Source: Lachnospiraceae bacterium AM93-12TA
GTDB lineage: Bacteria > Bacillota > Clostridia > Lachnospirales > Lachnospiraceae
Assembly: GCA_027698105.1 (NCBI GenBank)
Contig: JAQERH010000011.1
Location: forward strand, 12,920-76,919
DNA: 64,000 nucleotides
Direction: 5' to 3'
Below are positions 16,434 through 24,714 of this stretch, in pieces (positions within the stretch are counted from its first letter, which is position 1; each line of letters opens with the position of its first letter). A program made the translations under genes and the position numbers. Below the pieces are notes generated by a model, which saw nothing but the letters and a program-made list of their open reading frames with translations, made no database searches and was not told where the DNA came from.

Positions 16434-16436
16434 AGA
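16428..16436 (+). other. Candidate attR core of the spoIIID element
   Basis: ACATAAAGA, identical to 3443-3451. It contains the recombinase stop codon (16431-16433), and the spoIIID codons H-K-D resume through it. Confidence 0.75.
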
Positions 16437-16599
16437 CGTCACTGAACGTTTAGAAGACATCAATCCTTCCCTGGCAGCCCAGGCAAGAGTTGTACTGAAT
16501 ATTAATAAGGCAGAGCGCCATATTCGCGGAGGACTGGCTACCAAAGAGAAATATCAGCATCAGCTTCAGGCCTGTAGCACAGATAAAAAATTTCTGTAG
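16429..16599 (+). pseudogene. spoIIID: spoIIID 3' part, displaced by the element
   Basis: The C-terminal 56 residues of SpoIIID begin HKDVTERLEDINPSL and contain the family's NKAERHIRGGLATKEKY basic segment, ending at TAG 16597-16599. It has no start codon or ribosome site of its own. Fused in frame to residues 1-37 from 3333 onward it gives 93 aa, exactly the B. subtilis SpoIIID length. No damaging change is visible in either half, which argues that the split gene is still under selection or was split recently. Confidence 0.93.
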
Positions 16600-16666
16600 A
16601 CAGCTGAGGAATAAAAAGAAAGGCTTCTTAATAAAATAATAGCAAACAGTGGAACTGGGAGCTTTT

Positions 16667-17092
16667 ATGAAACAGATAGGGAAAATAAAAAAACTGGCAT
16701 CTCTGGCTGGAGGCATTCTGCTATGCTGTGTCTGCCTGCTATGCGGCTGTTCTGGTAAAGAACAGGAAGAGAAAGTCAAAGATTTGGAATTTACTGTGAC
16801 AGGGCAGAATGAGATTCCTAAGGAACTTATGGATATGATTGAGCAGAAAAAGGCAGAGGAATTTCGTCTGACCTATACAAGCGGAGAGGATCTCTACATA
16901 GCTGTGGGGTATGGAGAACAGCAGACGGGAGGATTCAGCATTTCCGTTCCTGAGTTTTACCTGACAGAAAATTCGATAGTCATAAAGACAGAACTTCAGG
17001 GGCCAGAACACGGCCAGCAGGGTGCATCCCAGTCATATCCGTTTATTGTTGTTAAAACGAAATTTATAGAGGAGCCGGTTGTGTTTCATTGA
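16667..17092 (+). CDS. PrcB-like putative lipoprotein
   Basis: A 141-aa exported protein. The signal peptide ends in a lipobox LLCGCSG (Cys about residue 28), so it is probably membrane-anchored outside the cell. The mature part contains VGYGEQQTGGFSISV and SFPFIVVKT-like strands, typical of the PrcB_C family (TGGYxIxV). The ATG at 16667 with GGGAG upstream is preferred to a GTG at 16649. It is chromosomal and follows spoIIID. Its role is unknown. Confidence 0.75.
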   Translation: MKQIGKIKKLASLAGGILLCCVCLLCGCSGKEQEEKVKDLEFTVTGQNEIPKELMDMIEQKKAEEFRLTYTSGEDLYIAVGYGEQQTGGFSISVPEFYLTENSIVIKTELQGPEHGQQGASQSYPFIVVKTKFIEEPVVFH

Positions 17093-17096
17093 CAGG

Positions 17097-17135
17097 CAGC
17101 CTTCCAGAATCAATGATTGTGGAAGGCTGTTTTTC
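17097..17135 (+). terminator. Terminator after the PrcB-like gene
   Basis: CAGCCTTCCA / TGGAAGGCTG stem with a 13-base loop followed by TTTTTC. Confidence 0.85.
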
Positions 17136-17442
17136 TGTTGTTTTTTAAGATGAAAAAATAATGCACAAAAAATTAAATGGAGATTTGTGAAAGTTCACAA
17201 TAAATATAGAAAAAAAACAGATTGATTTTTGAAAATGATTTGTTACACTGAAGCTATCTTCCACATCTGTTCCAGTTTTCCAGGGAACGATTTTGACATC
17301 TGGCAGGCATTGACATCAGCTGAATGCTTTCCATAGCAGATATCCTGCAATATTTCAATCAAATGAATCATATGGCCTGCATATTTTGGGCGGGAAGCAC
17401 AGGATACGGAAAAGCGCAGCAAAGGTCTGTCGGTGTTCCTCC
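17136..17442. other. Chromosome-to-island junction region
   Basis: About 300 bases without a recognisable gene. A possible promoter (TTGATT near 17223 and an extended TGTTACACT near 17243) faces right but leads into no intact gene. At about 17443 the sequence becomes the tail of a conjugation coupling protein. The exact left end of the island cannot be fixed because no matching repeat was found at the right end. Confidence 0.4.
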
Positions 17443-17622
17443 TCGGAAGCAGGCATTACAAAGCACCCCAACTATAAATATCTTTCCGACTATGACAAGA
17501 AAAATACTTTTGATATGGAAAAGCATTTAAGGCGCAGACCCGCCCTTGTGAAGCCGGACGAAGTATTTGACTACTACGAAATCAGCGAAAGCGATTTGCA
17601 GGAGGACACCGACCATGAATAG
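17443..17622 (+). pseudogene. VirD4-like coupling protein, C-terminal remnant
   Basis: Sixty residues beginning GITKHPNYKYLSDYDKKN and ending in EISESDLQ resemble the C-terminus of clostridial VirD4/TraG-type coupling proteins of conjugative transposons. The ATPase domains are absent; the DNA upstream is unrelated. This marks a deleted conjugation module. The next small gene starts within its stop codon region, as in intact elements. Confidence 0.55.
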
Positions 17623-17782
17623 ACGTATCAGAAAGAAAAAGGACAAGAAAATCACAGAAGCCATAAACGGGCTTGTTTTGATTGCTGAACGACGGGAACA
17701 GCAGCGGCAGGCTGCTATCCGGCAGTTTGTGAAACGGTGTGAAGCCCTGTATGAGCAGCAGCGAACAGAAAGGAGGAATTGA
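17615..17782 (+). CDS. Small conjugation-region protein, unknown function
   Basis: A 55-aa basic protein (MNRRIRKKKDKKITEAINGL...) overlapping the coupling-protein remnant by a few bases. Its helical, Arg/Lys/Gln-rich composition is typical of small ORFs between the coupling protein and the Maff2 gene in clostridial conjugative elements. No function is assigned; it is likely a stranded leftover of that module. Confidence 0.5.
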   Translation: MNRRIRKKKDKKITEAINGLVLIAERREQQRQAAIRQFVKRCEALYEQQRTERRN

Positions 17783-17905
17783 CGCAGTAACAAAGAAAAA
17801 GACAACTTGCATGATACGCGCCCCTACAAAAATTCCTATCGCCCACACTGACAACTGAATACCGCCGCGCGGCAGACATTTAGGCAGCGCGGGGACTTAT
17901 GACCG

Positions 17906-17938
17906 CGGCAGTTTGAAAACTGACCGCCGTTTTTTATG
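17906..17938 (+). terminator. Hairpin with T-run upstream of the Maff2 remnant
   Basis: GCGGCAGTTTGAAAACTGACCGC folds into a stem and is followed by CGTTTTTTATG. It is terminator- or attenuator-like. Confidence 0.5.
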
Positions 17939-17980
17939 CCCTTTTACGGGCAAGCCGCATTTGCGGCAGAAAGGAGTTTT

Positions 17981-18121
17981 ATGGAATTTTTCAACAGCGC
18001 AATCGGCGTATTACAGACTTTGGTTATCGCTCTTGGAGCAGGACTTGGCATTTGGGGCGTTATCAATCTCTTAGAGGGATATGGAAACGACAATCCGGGC
18101 GCAAATGCTCATGTGCCATAA
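17981..18121 (+). pseudogene. Maff2-family membrane protein, N-terminal remnant
   Basis: The 46 residues MEFFNSAIGVLQTLV... to LEGYGNDNPGA match the start of Maff2-family small membrane proteins of conjugative transposon type IV secretion regions. The frame then ends within a few foreign residues, so the second membrane segment is missing. A good AAGGAG site precedes it. The downstream VirB6/VirB4-type genes are absent. Confidence 0.7.
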
Positions 18122-18142
18122 AGTAACACACCGATAAATGCA

Positions 18143-18164
18143 GACAGCCAACCTCTATTCCGTA
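18143..18164. repeat. Inverted copy of the TnpX-upstream motif
   Basis: GACAGCCAACCTCTATTCCGTA closely matches the reverse complement of 26774-26797 (TACGGAATAGTGGGGCTGGCTGTC). It lies just after the Maff2 break, so it may mark the left end or a recombinase-binding site of the first TnpX unit. Confidence 0.45.
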
Positions 18165-18254
18165 TAAAATGGCGTATGTGGCATTTCAAATATGTGGTTT
18201 AGAAGTAGAAGAAAACTGAAAACCGTATTCCACGATTTGAAAGGATAGAGGTAA

Positions 18255-18635
18255 ATGAGCATGGAAAAAACAGTATATATCACAGAGAAAGAACGGGAAA
18301 TGTGCTACAAAGTAATTGGTGCGTTTGCGGAACTGTACGAAATGGAAGATGAAGATATTTTAGTGGTTGATGTTGGTAGGTACGGTTTTGTTAAATTGCA
18401 GTGCTATACACCGTCATATGGCTTTGAAGAACTTGACACCTATACAGACAGCCATAGTTTATTTGAAGGGCTTTGGGAGGAATGGCTTAGTCTAAATGTG
18501 TTTTTACTTGCTAGGGAAATGCAGTTAGACGATATTCTTTATGAGGATTTATTCAATAATCTGCCAAAGGAAAAACAGTCGGAACTTACCGGGAGAAAAG
18601 GCTATTTTGCAAAAAAAGCGGGTATCATTCTGTAA
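18255..18635 (+). CDS. Hypothetical acidic protein (cargo)
   Basis: A 126-aa protein with many Glu/Asp residues (MSMEKTVYITEKEREMCYKVIGAF...). I recognise no family. It has a GAGG ribosome site and its own neighbourhood free of other genes, at the left of the first TnpX unit. A start two codons later (ATG 18261) is also possible. Confidence 0.6.
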   Translation: MSMEKTVYITEKEREMCYKVIGAFAELYEMEDEDILVVDVGRYGFVKLQCYTPSYGFEELDTYTDSHSLFEGLWEEWLSLNVFLLAREMQLDDILYEDLFNNLPKEKQSELTGRKGYFAKKAGIIL

Positions 18636-19329
18636 AATGAATTTTGCAGAAAGAAAACGCTCTATGTAGAGGGTAAAAAGATTAGAATGGCTCTGTATAT
18701 GATAATATGCAGGGCTTTTCTTAATAACCAATATGCTCATTTTGATAAAGACCAAAAGACAAGCATTATGGAAATGTGCATAACTGGCTATGGAATCATG
18801 GATAACTCTATTCACAGCACATGGAAAAGCTAAAGTGCAGCTTTCCCACGTCCTGCAAACAGAGTTACCCACAATTCCATGATACAGCCAGTTATACACA
18901 TTACGCACAATGCCGACTACTACGGAATCCAAATCATTTTTTCACAGAACAAGATTTGCTTTTACAGAAAGAGATTATAGGTTGGAATGGAGATAAGGGA
19001 ACCTGCATAGAGCACAGCGGAAAAGTTGAAGAAACTGATTGAGGAAGAATTTGCCGGGCTTGTGTTTCTGTCTGCTGAAGATATGGAGTAATAACAAATT
19101 GGGACATAATGGTATAACTCTTTGTCCCAATTTGTTTATTGTTTAAATTACCCGTATTAGAATTGATATGCTTGCAGAAATCAAATATCTAACATAATTC
19201 CTCCCACTGTAATAATACCATACAAATTTTATGAATACAAGACTGTTTATATAAGCTGACACATGCTAAACTAGCCTAGCAATGTTTCAGTAAAACTTTC
19301 TTTCATTTTTCAAGGAGGTCATAATCATT
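18636..19329. other. Gene-poor stretch with a long imperfect inverted repeat and a perfect hairpin
   Basis: No convincing gene in about 700 bases. At 18776-18902 two arms of about 60 bases form an imperfect inverted repeat (ATGTGCATAACTGGCT versus ATGTGTATAACTGGCT, and further matches inward to AAAGCT / AGCTTT). At 19094-19133 ACAAATTGGGACA / TGTCCCAATTTGT is a perfect 13-base hairpin followed by TTTATT, probably a terminator. A frame around 19018-19091 (KLKKLIEEEFAGLVFLSAED) looks like the tail of a lost gene. Confidence 0.45.
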
Positions 19330-21492
19330 ATGGGGAATAATCAGACAGAAAAAGCGTTTGAAGAAAAAAGATTAGCACAAACAATCTCTTTAGCCGAGGA
19401 ACAATTAAAGCAGGCAAAAGAAGCGGCAGACAAAAAAAAATCAGAAATTATCGAAGCCAAAAAAGATGTGCGTGAAAATACAGAACACGGCATTACATCA
19501 CTGTACACATCAGACGGTTTCGAGGCACTTGTTGAATTAAGCCAATATATCAATCCTGTTACAGACAAAATTATAGATTATGAAGAAGAAGAACATAAAA
19601 TACTTCTGTTAGAAAAGATGATAAAATCGCCCTATTTTGCCCGAATTGATTTTAAATTTGATGATGAGGACGAATTTGAAAAAATATACATTGGACGTTC
19701 TTCTCTACGAAAAAACAGCTATCAAGAGATGTATGTTTATGATTGGAGATCGCCGATTGCCAGTGTTTTCTATCGTTTTATGACAGGCGAAGCGTTTTAT
19801 GACGCTCCATGTGGACGAGTAACAGGCGAACTCAATTTGAAACGCCAATATGAAATAAAAAACGGAACACTGGAATATTTTTTTGATTCAGATGTTCAGA
19901 TTGTTGATGAATTTTTAAGGCAATTACTGTCACAAAACACTACTGCTAAAATGAAAGCTATTGTTGAAACAATTCAGCATGAACAGGACGTGGTTATTAG
20001 AGATATGGAAAATGACCTGCTAATGGTACAGGGTGTAGCGGGAAGTGGAAAAACCTCTATTGCTCTCCACCGGGCTGCTTATCTTATGTATCAAGGTTTA
20101 CAAACAAAGCTGTCCGCAAATAACATTATGATTATTTCCCCAAATTCTATATTTGAGCAATATATTTCAAATGTATTGCCCGAATTGGGAGAAGATAATG
20201 TTATTTCTTCCGTGTTTGAAGATATACTTAGTGAGTTATTAAATGGCAGGAAAATTCAGTCAAGAAATGATTTTTTAGAAAACTTGATTGTCAATTCAAA
20301 ATACAAGGAAATTTCAAGAAATAGTATAGAATTTAAAACGTCAAGTTTTTTTAGGGAAATTTTAGACCAATTTCTCATTGATATACCCCGCCAGTGGATA
20401 GAATTTGAAGATGTTTATTATGAGGGAAAATGCGTTGTAAGCGGGCAAATTCTAAAAGACAAGATATTAGGAAGACCAGAAACACCATTAGGCATAAAAT
20501 TAGAACAATTAGAAGATTATATTTTAGAACAAATATTTGGAACAGGAAAAGGGCGGGGGCATAAAGAAGAAAAAAATCTAATCAAGCAGGAAATACAGAA
20601 ATTTATAAAAATTGACATTGTTGAATTATATAAAATATTATTTAGCAATGAAGCCTATTTTTATAGCCTGCTGCAAAATAGCAATCCGTCACAAAACATA
20701 AAAAATATTTGGAAATATACTAAGGAAAATTTGGAAGCAGACAGCTTGTATTATGATGACGCAATAGCAATCGCTTATTTGTATTTAAAAATATACGGAA
20801 CAAATAAATATAAAAATATTAAGCAGGTAGTCATTGATGAAGCACAGGACTACTACCCTCTCCAATATGAAATATTTAATTTTCTTTTTTCTAATGCCAA
20901 ATTTACTATTTTAGGAGATATGAAACAGACTCTTGCCAAAAAAGAAGATATTTCTTTCTACGAACAAATTCAAAAAATATTGAACAAGAAAAAATCTTCT
21001 CTTATTATGTTGGATAAAAGTTTCCGTTGTACGAATGAAATTTTAAATTTTAGTTTAAAGTTCATTGAACAAAGTTCACAGATAAAAAGTTTTAATCGGA
21101 ATGGCGATAGCCCAAAAGTATATATTGCTGATAATTCCGAAATCTTCATTGATGAAATTGTTAAGGAAATAAAATTATGCCAAGAGAAAGGGTTTCAGTC
21201 GATATGCTTAATTTGTAAAACCGAAAAAAATTCAACCTATCTATTTAATAAAATTAAACACAAACTTGATATTCAATTAATTAAAAATGGGAGCGTATCA
21301 GATTTACAAGGCGTGTTTATCTTACCAGTATATATGTCAAAGGGATTAGAATTTGATACTGTCTTAATTTGTGATGCAGATAGCCAAAACTACCATGATG
21401 AAGATGATAAAAACCTCTTATATGTTGCCTGCACAAGAGCGCTTCACAAACTTAGCTTATTTTGTGAAAATGAGGTTAGCCCGCTGATATAG
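19330..21492 (+). CDS. HelD-like superfamily 1 helicase (RNA polymerase recycling family)
   Basis: A 720-aa HelD/UvrD-like ATPase. The N-terminal coiled-coil (about 8-60) matches the HelD arm that enters the RNA polymerase secondary channel. The linker VYDWRSPIASVFYRF is characteristic. Helicase motifs are GVAGSGKTSIALHRAAYLMY (Walker A, about 237), VIDEAQDYYPLQY (motif II), GDMKQTL (motif III), and VYMSKGLEFDTVLICDA with VACTRALHKL near the end. Chromosomal HelD releases stalled polymerase. As island cargo it might give transcription-inhibitor tolerance, which is inference. AAGGAGG lies 11 bases before the ATG. Confidence 0.85.
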   Translation: MGNNQTEKAFEEKRLAQTISLAEEQLKQAKEAADKKKSEIIEAKKDVRENTEHGITSLYTSDGFEALVELSQYINPVTDKIIDYEEEEHKILLLEKMIKSPYFARIDFKFDDEDEFEKIYIGRSSLRKNSYQEMYVYDWRSPIASVFYRFMTGEAFYDAPCGRVTGELNLKRQYEIKNGTLEYFFDSDVQIVDEFLRQLLSQNTTAKMKAIVETIQHEQDVVIRDMENDLLMVQGVAGSGKTSIALHRAAYLMYQGLQTKLSANNIMIISPNSIFEQYISNVLPELGEDNVISSVFEDILSELLNGRKIQSRNDFLENLIVNSKYKEISRNSIEFKTSSFFREILDQFLIDIPRQWIEFEDVYYEGKCVVSGQILKDKILGRPETPLGIKLEQLEDYILEQIFGTGKGRGHKEEKNLIKQEIQKFIKIDIVELYKILFSNEAYFYSLLQNSNPSQNIKNIWKYTKENLEADSLYYDDAIAIAYLYLKIYGTNKYKNIKQVVIDEAQDYYPLQYEIFNFLFSNAKFTILGDMKQTLAKKEDISFYEQIQKILNKKKSSLIMLDKSFRCTNEILNFSLKFIEQSSQIKSFNRNGDSPKVYIADNSEIFIDEIVKEIKLCQEKGFQSICLICKTEKNSTYLFNKIKHKLDIQLIKNGSVSDLQGVFILPVYMSKGLEFDTVLICDADSQNYHDEDDKNLLYVACTRALHKLSLFCENEVSPLI

Positions 21493-21600
21493 ATAAATTT
21501 ACAATATATTGAATTGCCTAAATGCCAAACGCAGCGTAAGTGCATATGAACAAAATGATAATAATTAGACAGACCATCTTTCTCTTTTAATGGCATTAAA

Positions 21601-21629
21601 TTGACATTACGCTCTCTATCATATATATT
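21601..21629 (+). promoter_or_regulatory. Promoter of the winged-helix gene
   Basis: TTGACA (21601-21606), 17 bases, TATATT (21624-21629), about 70 bases before the start codon. Confidence 0.6.
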
Positions 21630-21698
21630 TGTTGCTTACTGTCAAAAACACGACAGAAAAATATAGTTTAAATTCAACGGATAAAAGAGGTAATGAAC

Positions 21699-22118
21699 AT
21701 GGGGAAATTACTACTGCTGACACTTAACGAACAAGAGGAAACAGCGATTGACAAAATCATATCGGCAATATCTGATTATATACAGATTGAACCCATGCAG
21801 ATCACAACCGCTTCCGTGTTATCTTTTCCGGGACTGGAAATAAAGCAGAACCAACGCCAGGTATTTCAAGACGGGGAGGAAGTAAGCCTTACCCGCCTTG
21901 AATACAGTACCCTTGTATATCTTGCTTCCAACCCCGGCATTGTCCTCACACGGACACAAATATTTGAAGCCGTTTGGAACATGGAAAGTGAAAGCTGCCA
22001 GTCAAGCGTTGCAAATGTGATTTACAACCTGCGGAAAAAAATAGAGCCGGACAGCCGCAAGCCCATTTACATAAAAACCGTTTTAGGTATGGGCTACAAG
22101 TTTGCTTCCGGGGAATGA
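21699..22118 (+). CDS. Winged-helix DNA-binding protein without receiver domain
   Basis: A 139-aa protein with an OmpR/PhoB-type winged helix in its C-terminal 95 residues (VSLTRLEYSTLVYLASNPG, SVANVIYNLRKKIE, VLGMGYKF). The N-terminal 45 residues are too short for a phospho-receiver. It is probably an element regulator acting on the mobilisation genes that follow. ATG 21699 has AGAGG at good spacing; ATG 21693 is also possible. This is an intact small regulator type, not a broken response regulator. Confidence 0.75.
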   Translation: MGKLLLLTLNEQEETAIDKIISAISDYIQIEPMQITTASVLSFPGLEIKQNQRQVFQDGEEVSLTRLEYSTLVYLASNPGIVLTRTQIFEAVWNMESESCQSSVANVIYNLRKKIEPDSRKPIYIKTVLGMGYKFASGE

Positions 22119-22536
22119 CAACAGAATAACCGCCGCCCGTTACAGCGGCATACCATGACAGGAAATCAGAAAAGGTTTCCTGTTTTTTTGCACCAAAAAC
22201 CGCGCTGATTTTCCAGCTTTGTCGAAAAGTTTTATCAAAAAGTTTTTCAAAACTTTGCCATATTTGCATTTCTCTGCGTAGTAAGGAGTAAAGGGGGAGT
22301 TTCGCCGTTTTCTTAGAGCAAGATTCTACCGCAGTACCAAAATTCGCTTATCGCTCATTTTGCCCCTGCGGGAATCTTGTTGGGGAGTGCCTTCCCCAAA
22401 CCCTGCTTATGCGGCTTACGCCGCTGGAAAATCCCTCAAAATAATTTTTCGGATTTTTCAAAAACAGTTCCGCTTTACACCCTGTTTTTCTCCTATTAGT
22501 GAGAGGACACCACGCACAGCCGAAGGAGGTTTTACC
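22119..22536. other. Leader and candidate oriT upstream of mobC
   Basis: A terminator-like hairpin (CAGGAAA / TTTCCTG, then T7) sits near 22159-22190. A region of nested inverted repeats spans 22317-22382: GCAAGATTCTACCGCAG pairs with CTGCGGGAATCTTG, and inside it CAAAATTCGC pairs with GCTCATTTTG. Its position just before mobC/mobA suggests the oriT of this unit. The first hairpin block is repeated in similar form at 33041-33116 before the MobL gene. Confidence 0.5.
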
Positions 22537-22935
22537 ATGCGAAAACGATATAACACGCCGCACCGCAGCCGGGTAGTCAAGACACGCATGACCGAGGAAG
22601 AATACGCCGAGTTTGCGGAAAGGCTTTCTGCTTACAACATGAGCCAAGCCGAGTTTATCCGGCAAGCCATAACCGGGGCAGCCATACGCCCCATCATAAC
22701 CGTTTCCCCCGTCAATGACGAGTTGCTTGCCGCTGTCGGGAAGCTGACCGCCGAATACGGCAGGATCGGCGGCAACTTAAACCAGATAGCCCGGACGCTG
22801 AACGAGTGGCACAGCCCCTACCCGCAGCTTGCCGGGGAGGTACGGGCGGCGGTTTCCGACCTTGCTGCCCTAAAGTTTGAAGTCTTGCAGAAAGTGGGTG
22901 ACGCTGTTGGCAACATTCAAACATATCAGCTCTAA
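22537..22935 (+). CDS. MobC-like relaxosome protein
   Basis: A 132-aa MobC-family accessory protein that would bind oriT and load the relaxase. An N-terminal ribbon-helix-helix-like segment (VKTRMTEEEYAEFAERLSAY, SQAEFIRQAI) precedes the family's IGGNLNQIARTLN motif (about 88-100). AAGGAGG sits seven bases before the ATG. The relaxase begins inside its last codons. Confidence 0.85.
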   Translation: MRKRYNTPHRSRVVKTRMTEEEYAEFAERLSAYNMSQAEFIRQAITGAAIRPIITVSPVNDELLAAVGKLTAEYGRIGGNLNQIARTLNEWHSPYPQLAGEVRAAVSDLAALKFEVLQKVGDAVGNIQTYQL

Positions 22936-24529
22936 AAATGCGGACTATGGCGCAGCGGAAGCCTATCTCACATTTGAGCATGACGAGTTTACCATGAAGC
23001 CCACCCTTGATGAAAACGGGCGGCTGATACCGAGGGAGGATTACCGCATTTCTTCCCTCAACTGTGGGGGCGAGGATTTCGCTGTTGCCTGTATGCGGGC
23101 TAATCTCCGCTATGAGAAAAACCAAAAACGGGAAGATGTGAAAAGCCACCACTATATCATCAGCTTTGACCCACGGGACGGGACAGACAACGGCTTGACC
23201 GTAGACCGGGCGCAGGAGCTGGGCGAGCAGTTCTGTAAAGAGCATTTCCCCGGACACCAAGCCTTAGTCTGCACCCACCCGGACGGGCATAACCACAGCG
23301 GCAATATCCATGTGCATATCGTCATCAACTCCCTGCGGATTTATGAAGTCCCGCTTCTGCCCTACATGGACAGACCAGCCGACACACGGGAGGGCTGCAA
23401 GCACCGCTGCACCAACGCCGCTATGGAATATTTCAAGAGTGAAGTCATGGAGATGTGCCACCGGGAGGGGCTTTACCAAATCGACCTCCTAAGCGGCAGC
23501 AAGGAACGGATAACCGAACGGGAATACTGGGCGGCAAAGAAAGGACAGCTTGCCCTTGATAAAGAGAACGCTGTCAGAGAAGCCGCAGGACAGCCGACCA
23601 AGCCCACCAAGTTTGAAACGGACAAGGCGAAGCTGCGCCGGACGATACGGCAGGCACTTTCCCAAGCTGGCAGCTTTGACGAATTTTCTTCCCTTTTGCT
23701 GCGGGAGGGTGTGACCGTCAAGGAGAGCCGGGGGCGGCTTTCCTACCTCACGCCGGACAGGACAAAGCCTATCACAGCCCGGAAGCTGGGGGACGATTTT
23801 GACAAGGCTGCTGTCCTTGTCCTGCTTACGCAGAACGCCCACAGAGCCGCCGAACAGAGCAAAGCCATACTCGAATACCCTGCCGCGGTTAAAAAGCTGT
23901 CACAAGGGGAAAAAACCACAAAAACCACCCCGGCAGACAACACCTTGCAGCGCATGGTTGACCGGGAAGCCAAGCGAGCCGAGGGCAAGGGCGTGGGCTA
24001 TGACCGCTGGGCGGCAAAGCACAACCTAAAGCAAATGGCAGCTACCGTTACCGCCTATCAGCAGTACGGCTTTTCTTCCCCGGAGGAACTGGACGAAGCC
24101 TGTTCTGCCGCCTATACCGCCATGCGGGAAAGCCTTACAGAGCTGAAGCAGATGGAAAAGACGCTGAACGGGAAAAAGGAGCTGCAACGGCAGGTGCTTG
24201 CCTATTCCAAGACCCGCCCTGTCCGGGACGGGCTGAAACAGCAGAAAAACGCCAAAGCAAAAGCAGCCTACCGTCAGAAGTACGAAAGCGACTTTATCAT
24301 AGCAGACGCAGCCGCCCGCTATTTCAGGGAAAACGGCATTTCCAAGCTGCCGAGCTATAAAGCCCTGCAAGCAGAGATTGAAACCCTTATCCAAGAGAAA
24401 AACAGCGGCTACAACGATTACCGGGCAAAACGGGAGGAATACCGCCGCTTACAGACTGTCAAGGGCAATATCGACCAGATTTTACACCGGGAGCGCAAGC
24501 CTGTGAAAAGGCAGGAACAGGAACGATAA
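22907..24529 (+). CDS. MobA-type relaxase (VirD2-like) of the first TnpX unit
   Basis: A 540-aa relaxase that would nick oriT and pilot the strand. The N-terminus ATFKHISSKNADYGAAEAYL carries the candidate catalytic Tyr. SHHYIISFDPRD (about 80) and the His cluster HPDGHNHSGNIHVHIVINSL (about 125-145) are the motif III metal site. A long helical C-terminus follows. I favour the TTG at 22907, with GGGTG upstream and overlap with mobC, over the ATG at 22877. It is a homologue in role, but not a close copy, of the relaxase at 43800. Confidence 0.85.
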   Translation: MATFKHISSKNADYGAAEAYLTFEHDEFTMKPTLDENGRLIPREDYRISSLNCGGEDFAVACMRANLRYEKNQKREDVKSHHYIISFDPRDGTDNGLTVDRAQELGEQFCKEHFPGHQALVCTHPDGHNHSGNIHVHIVINSLRIYEVPLLPYMDRPADTREGCKHRCTNAAMEYFKSEVMEMCHREGLYQIDLLSGSKERITEREYWAAKKGQLALDKENAVREAAGQPTKPTKFETDKAKLRRTIRQALSQAGSFDEFSSLLLREGVTVKESRGRLSYLTPDRTKPITARKLGDDFDKAAVLVLLTQNAHRAAEQSKAILEYPAAVKKLSQGEKTTKTTPADNTLQRMVDREAKRAEGKGVGYDRWAAKHNLKQMAATVTAYQQYGFSSPEELDEACSAAYTAMRESLTELKQMEKTLNGKKELQRQVLAYSKTRPVRDGLKQQKNAKAKAAYRQKYESDFIIADAAARYFRENGISKLPSYKALQAEIETLIQEKNSGYNDYRAKREEYRRLQTVKGNIDQILHRERKPVKRQEQER

Positions 24530-24714
24530 AAACCGCCCCAAAATGTACCCGAACCTATACAGAACAAGGGGGCTGCCCCGTACCCTATCCGCAAATACCA
24601 AAGGATTTTTTAACGGGCTTATAGGGCAGAAAAAACCCGAAAATGATACCGAGATGATACAGAATTACCGCCGATACCGCCACACCAGCGGAAACGGCAG
24701 AAAGGAGCGCACCC

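Larger units (their letters stand above)
3443..16436. mobile_element. ~13 kb integrative mobilisable element inserted in spoIIID (skin-like)
   Basis: The element is bounded by a 9-bp direct repeat ACATAAAGA at 3443-3451 and 16428-16436, each lying at the same codons (HKD) of the split spoIIID gene. It carries a large serine recombinase abutting the right end, SSB, a candidate oriT, a DUF3847 protein, a MobL relaxase (amber-interrupted), a primase/helicase, a GNAT enzyme and two defence-type operons. It is markedly A+T-richer than the rest of the window. Short core identity and a serine recombinase at one end fit site-specific integration of the SpoIVCA/skin kind. Whether it excises during sporulation is inferred. 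Confidence 0.9.

Noticed and set aside
3443..16436. The spoIIID element as a prophage
   Set aside because: No capsid, portal, terminase, tail or lysis genes; a relaxase, oriT-like dyad and SSB indicate a mobilisable element.
18821..19042. 73-residue open frame
   Set aside because: It lies across one arm of the long inverted repeat, lacks a ribosome site and has odd composition (His, Cys, Tyr-rich).
21699..22118. Truncated two-component response regulator
   Set aside because: The protein starts cleanly with a promoter and ribosome site and looks like an intact receiver-less winged-helix regulator.
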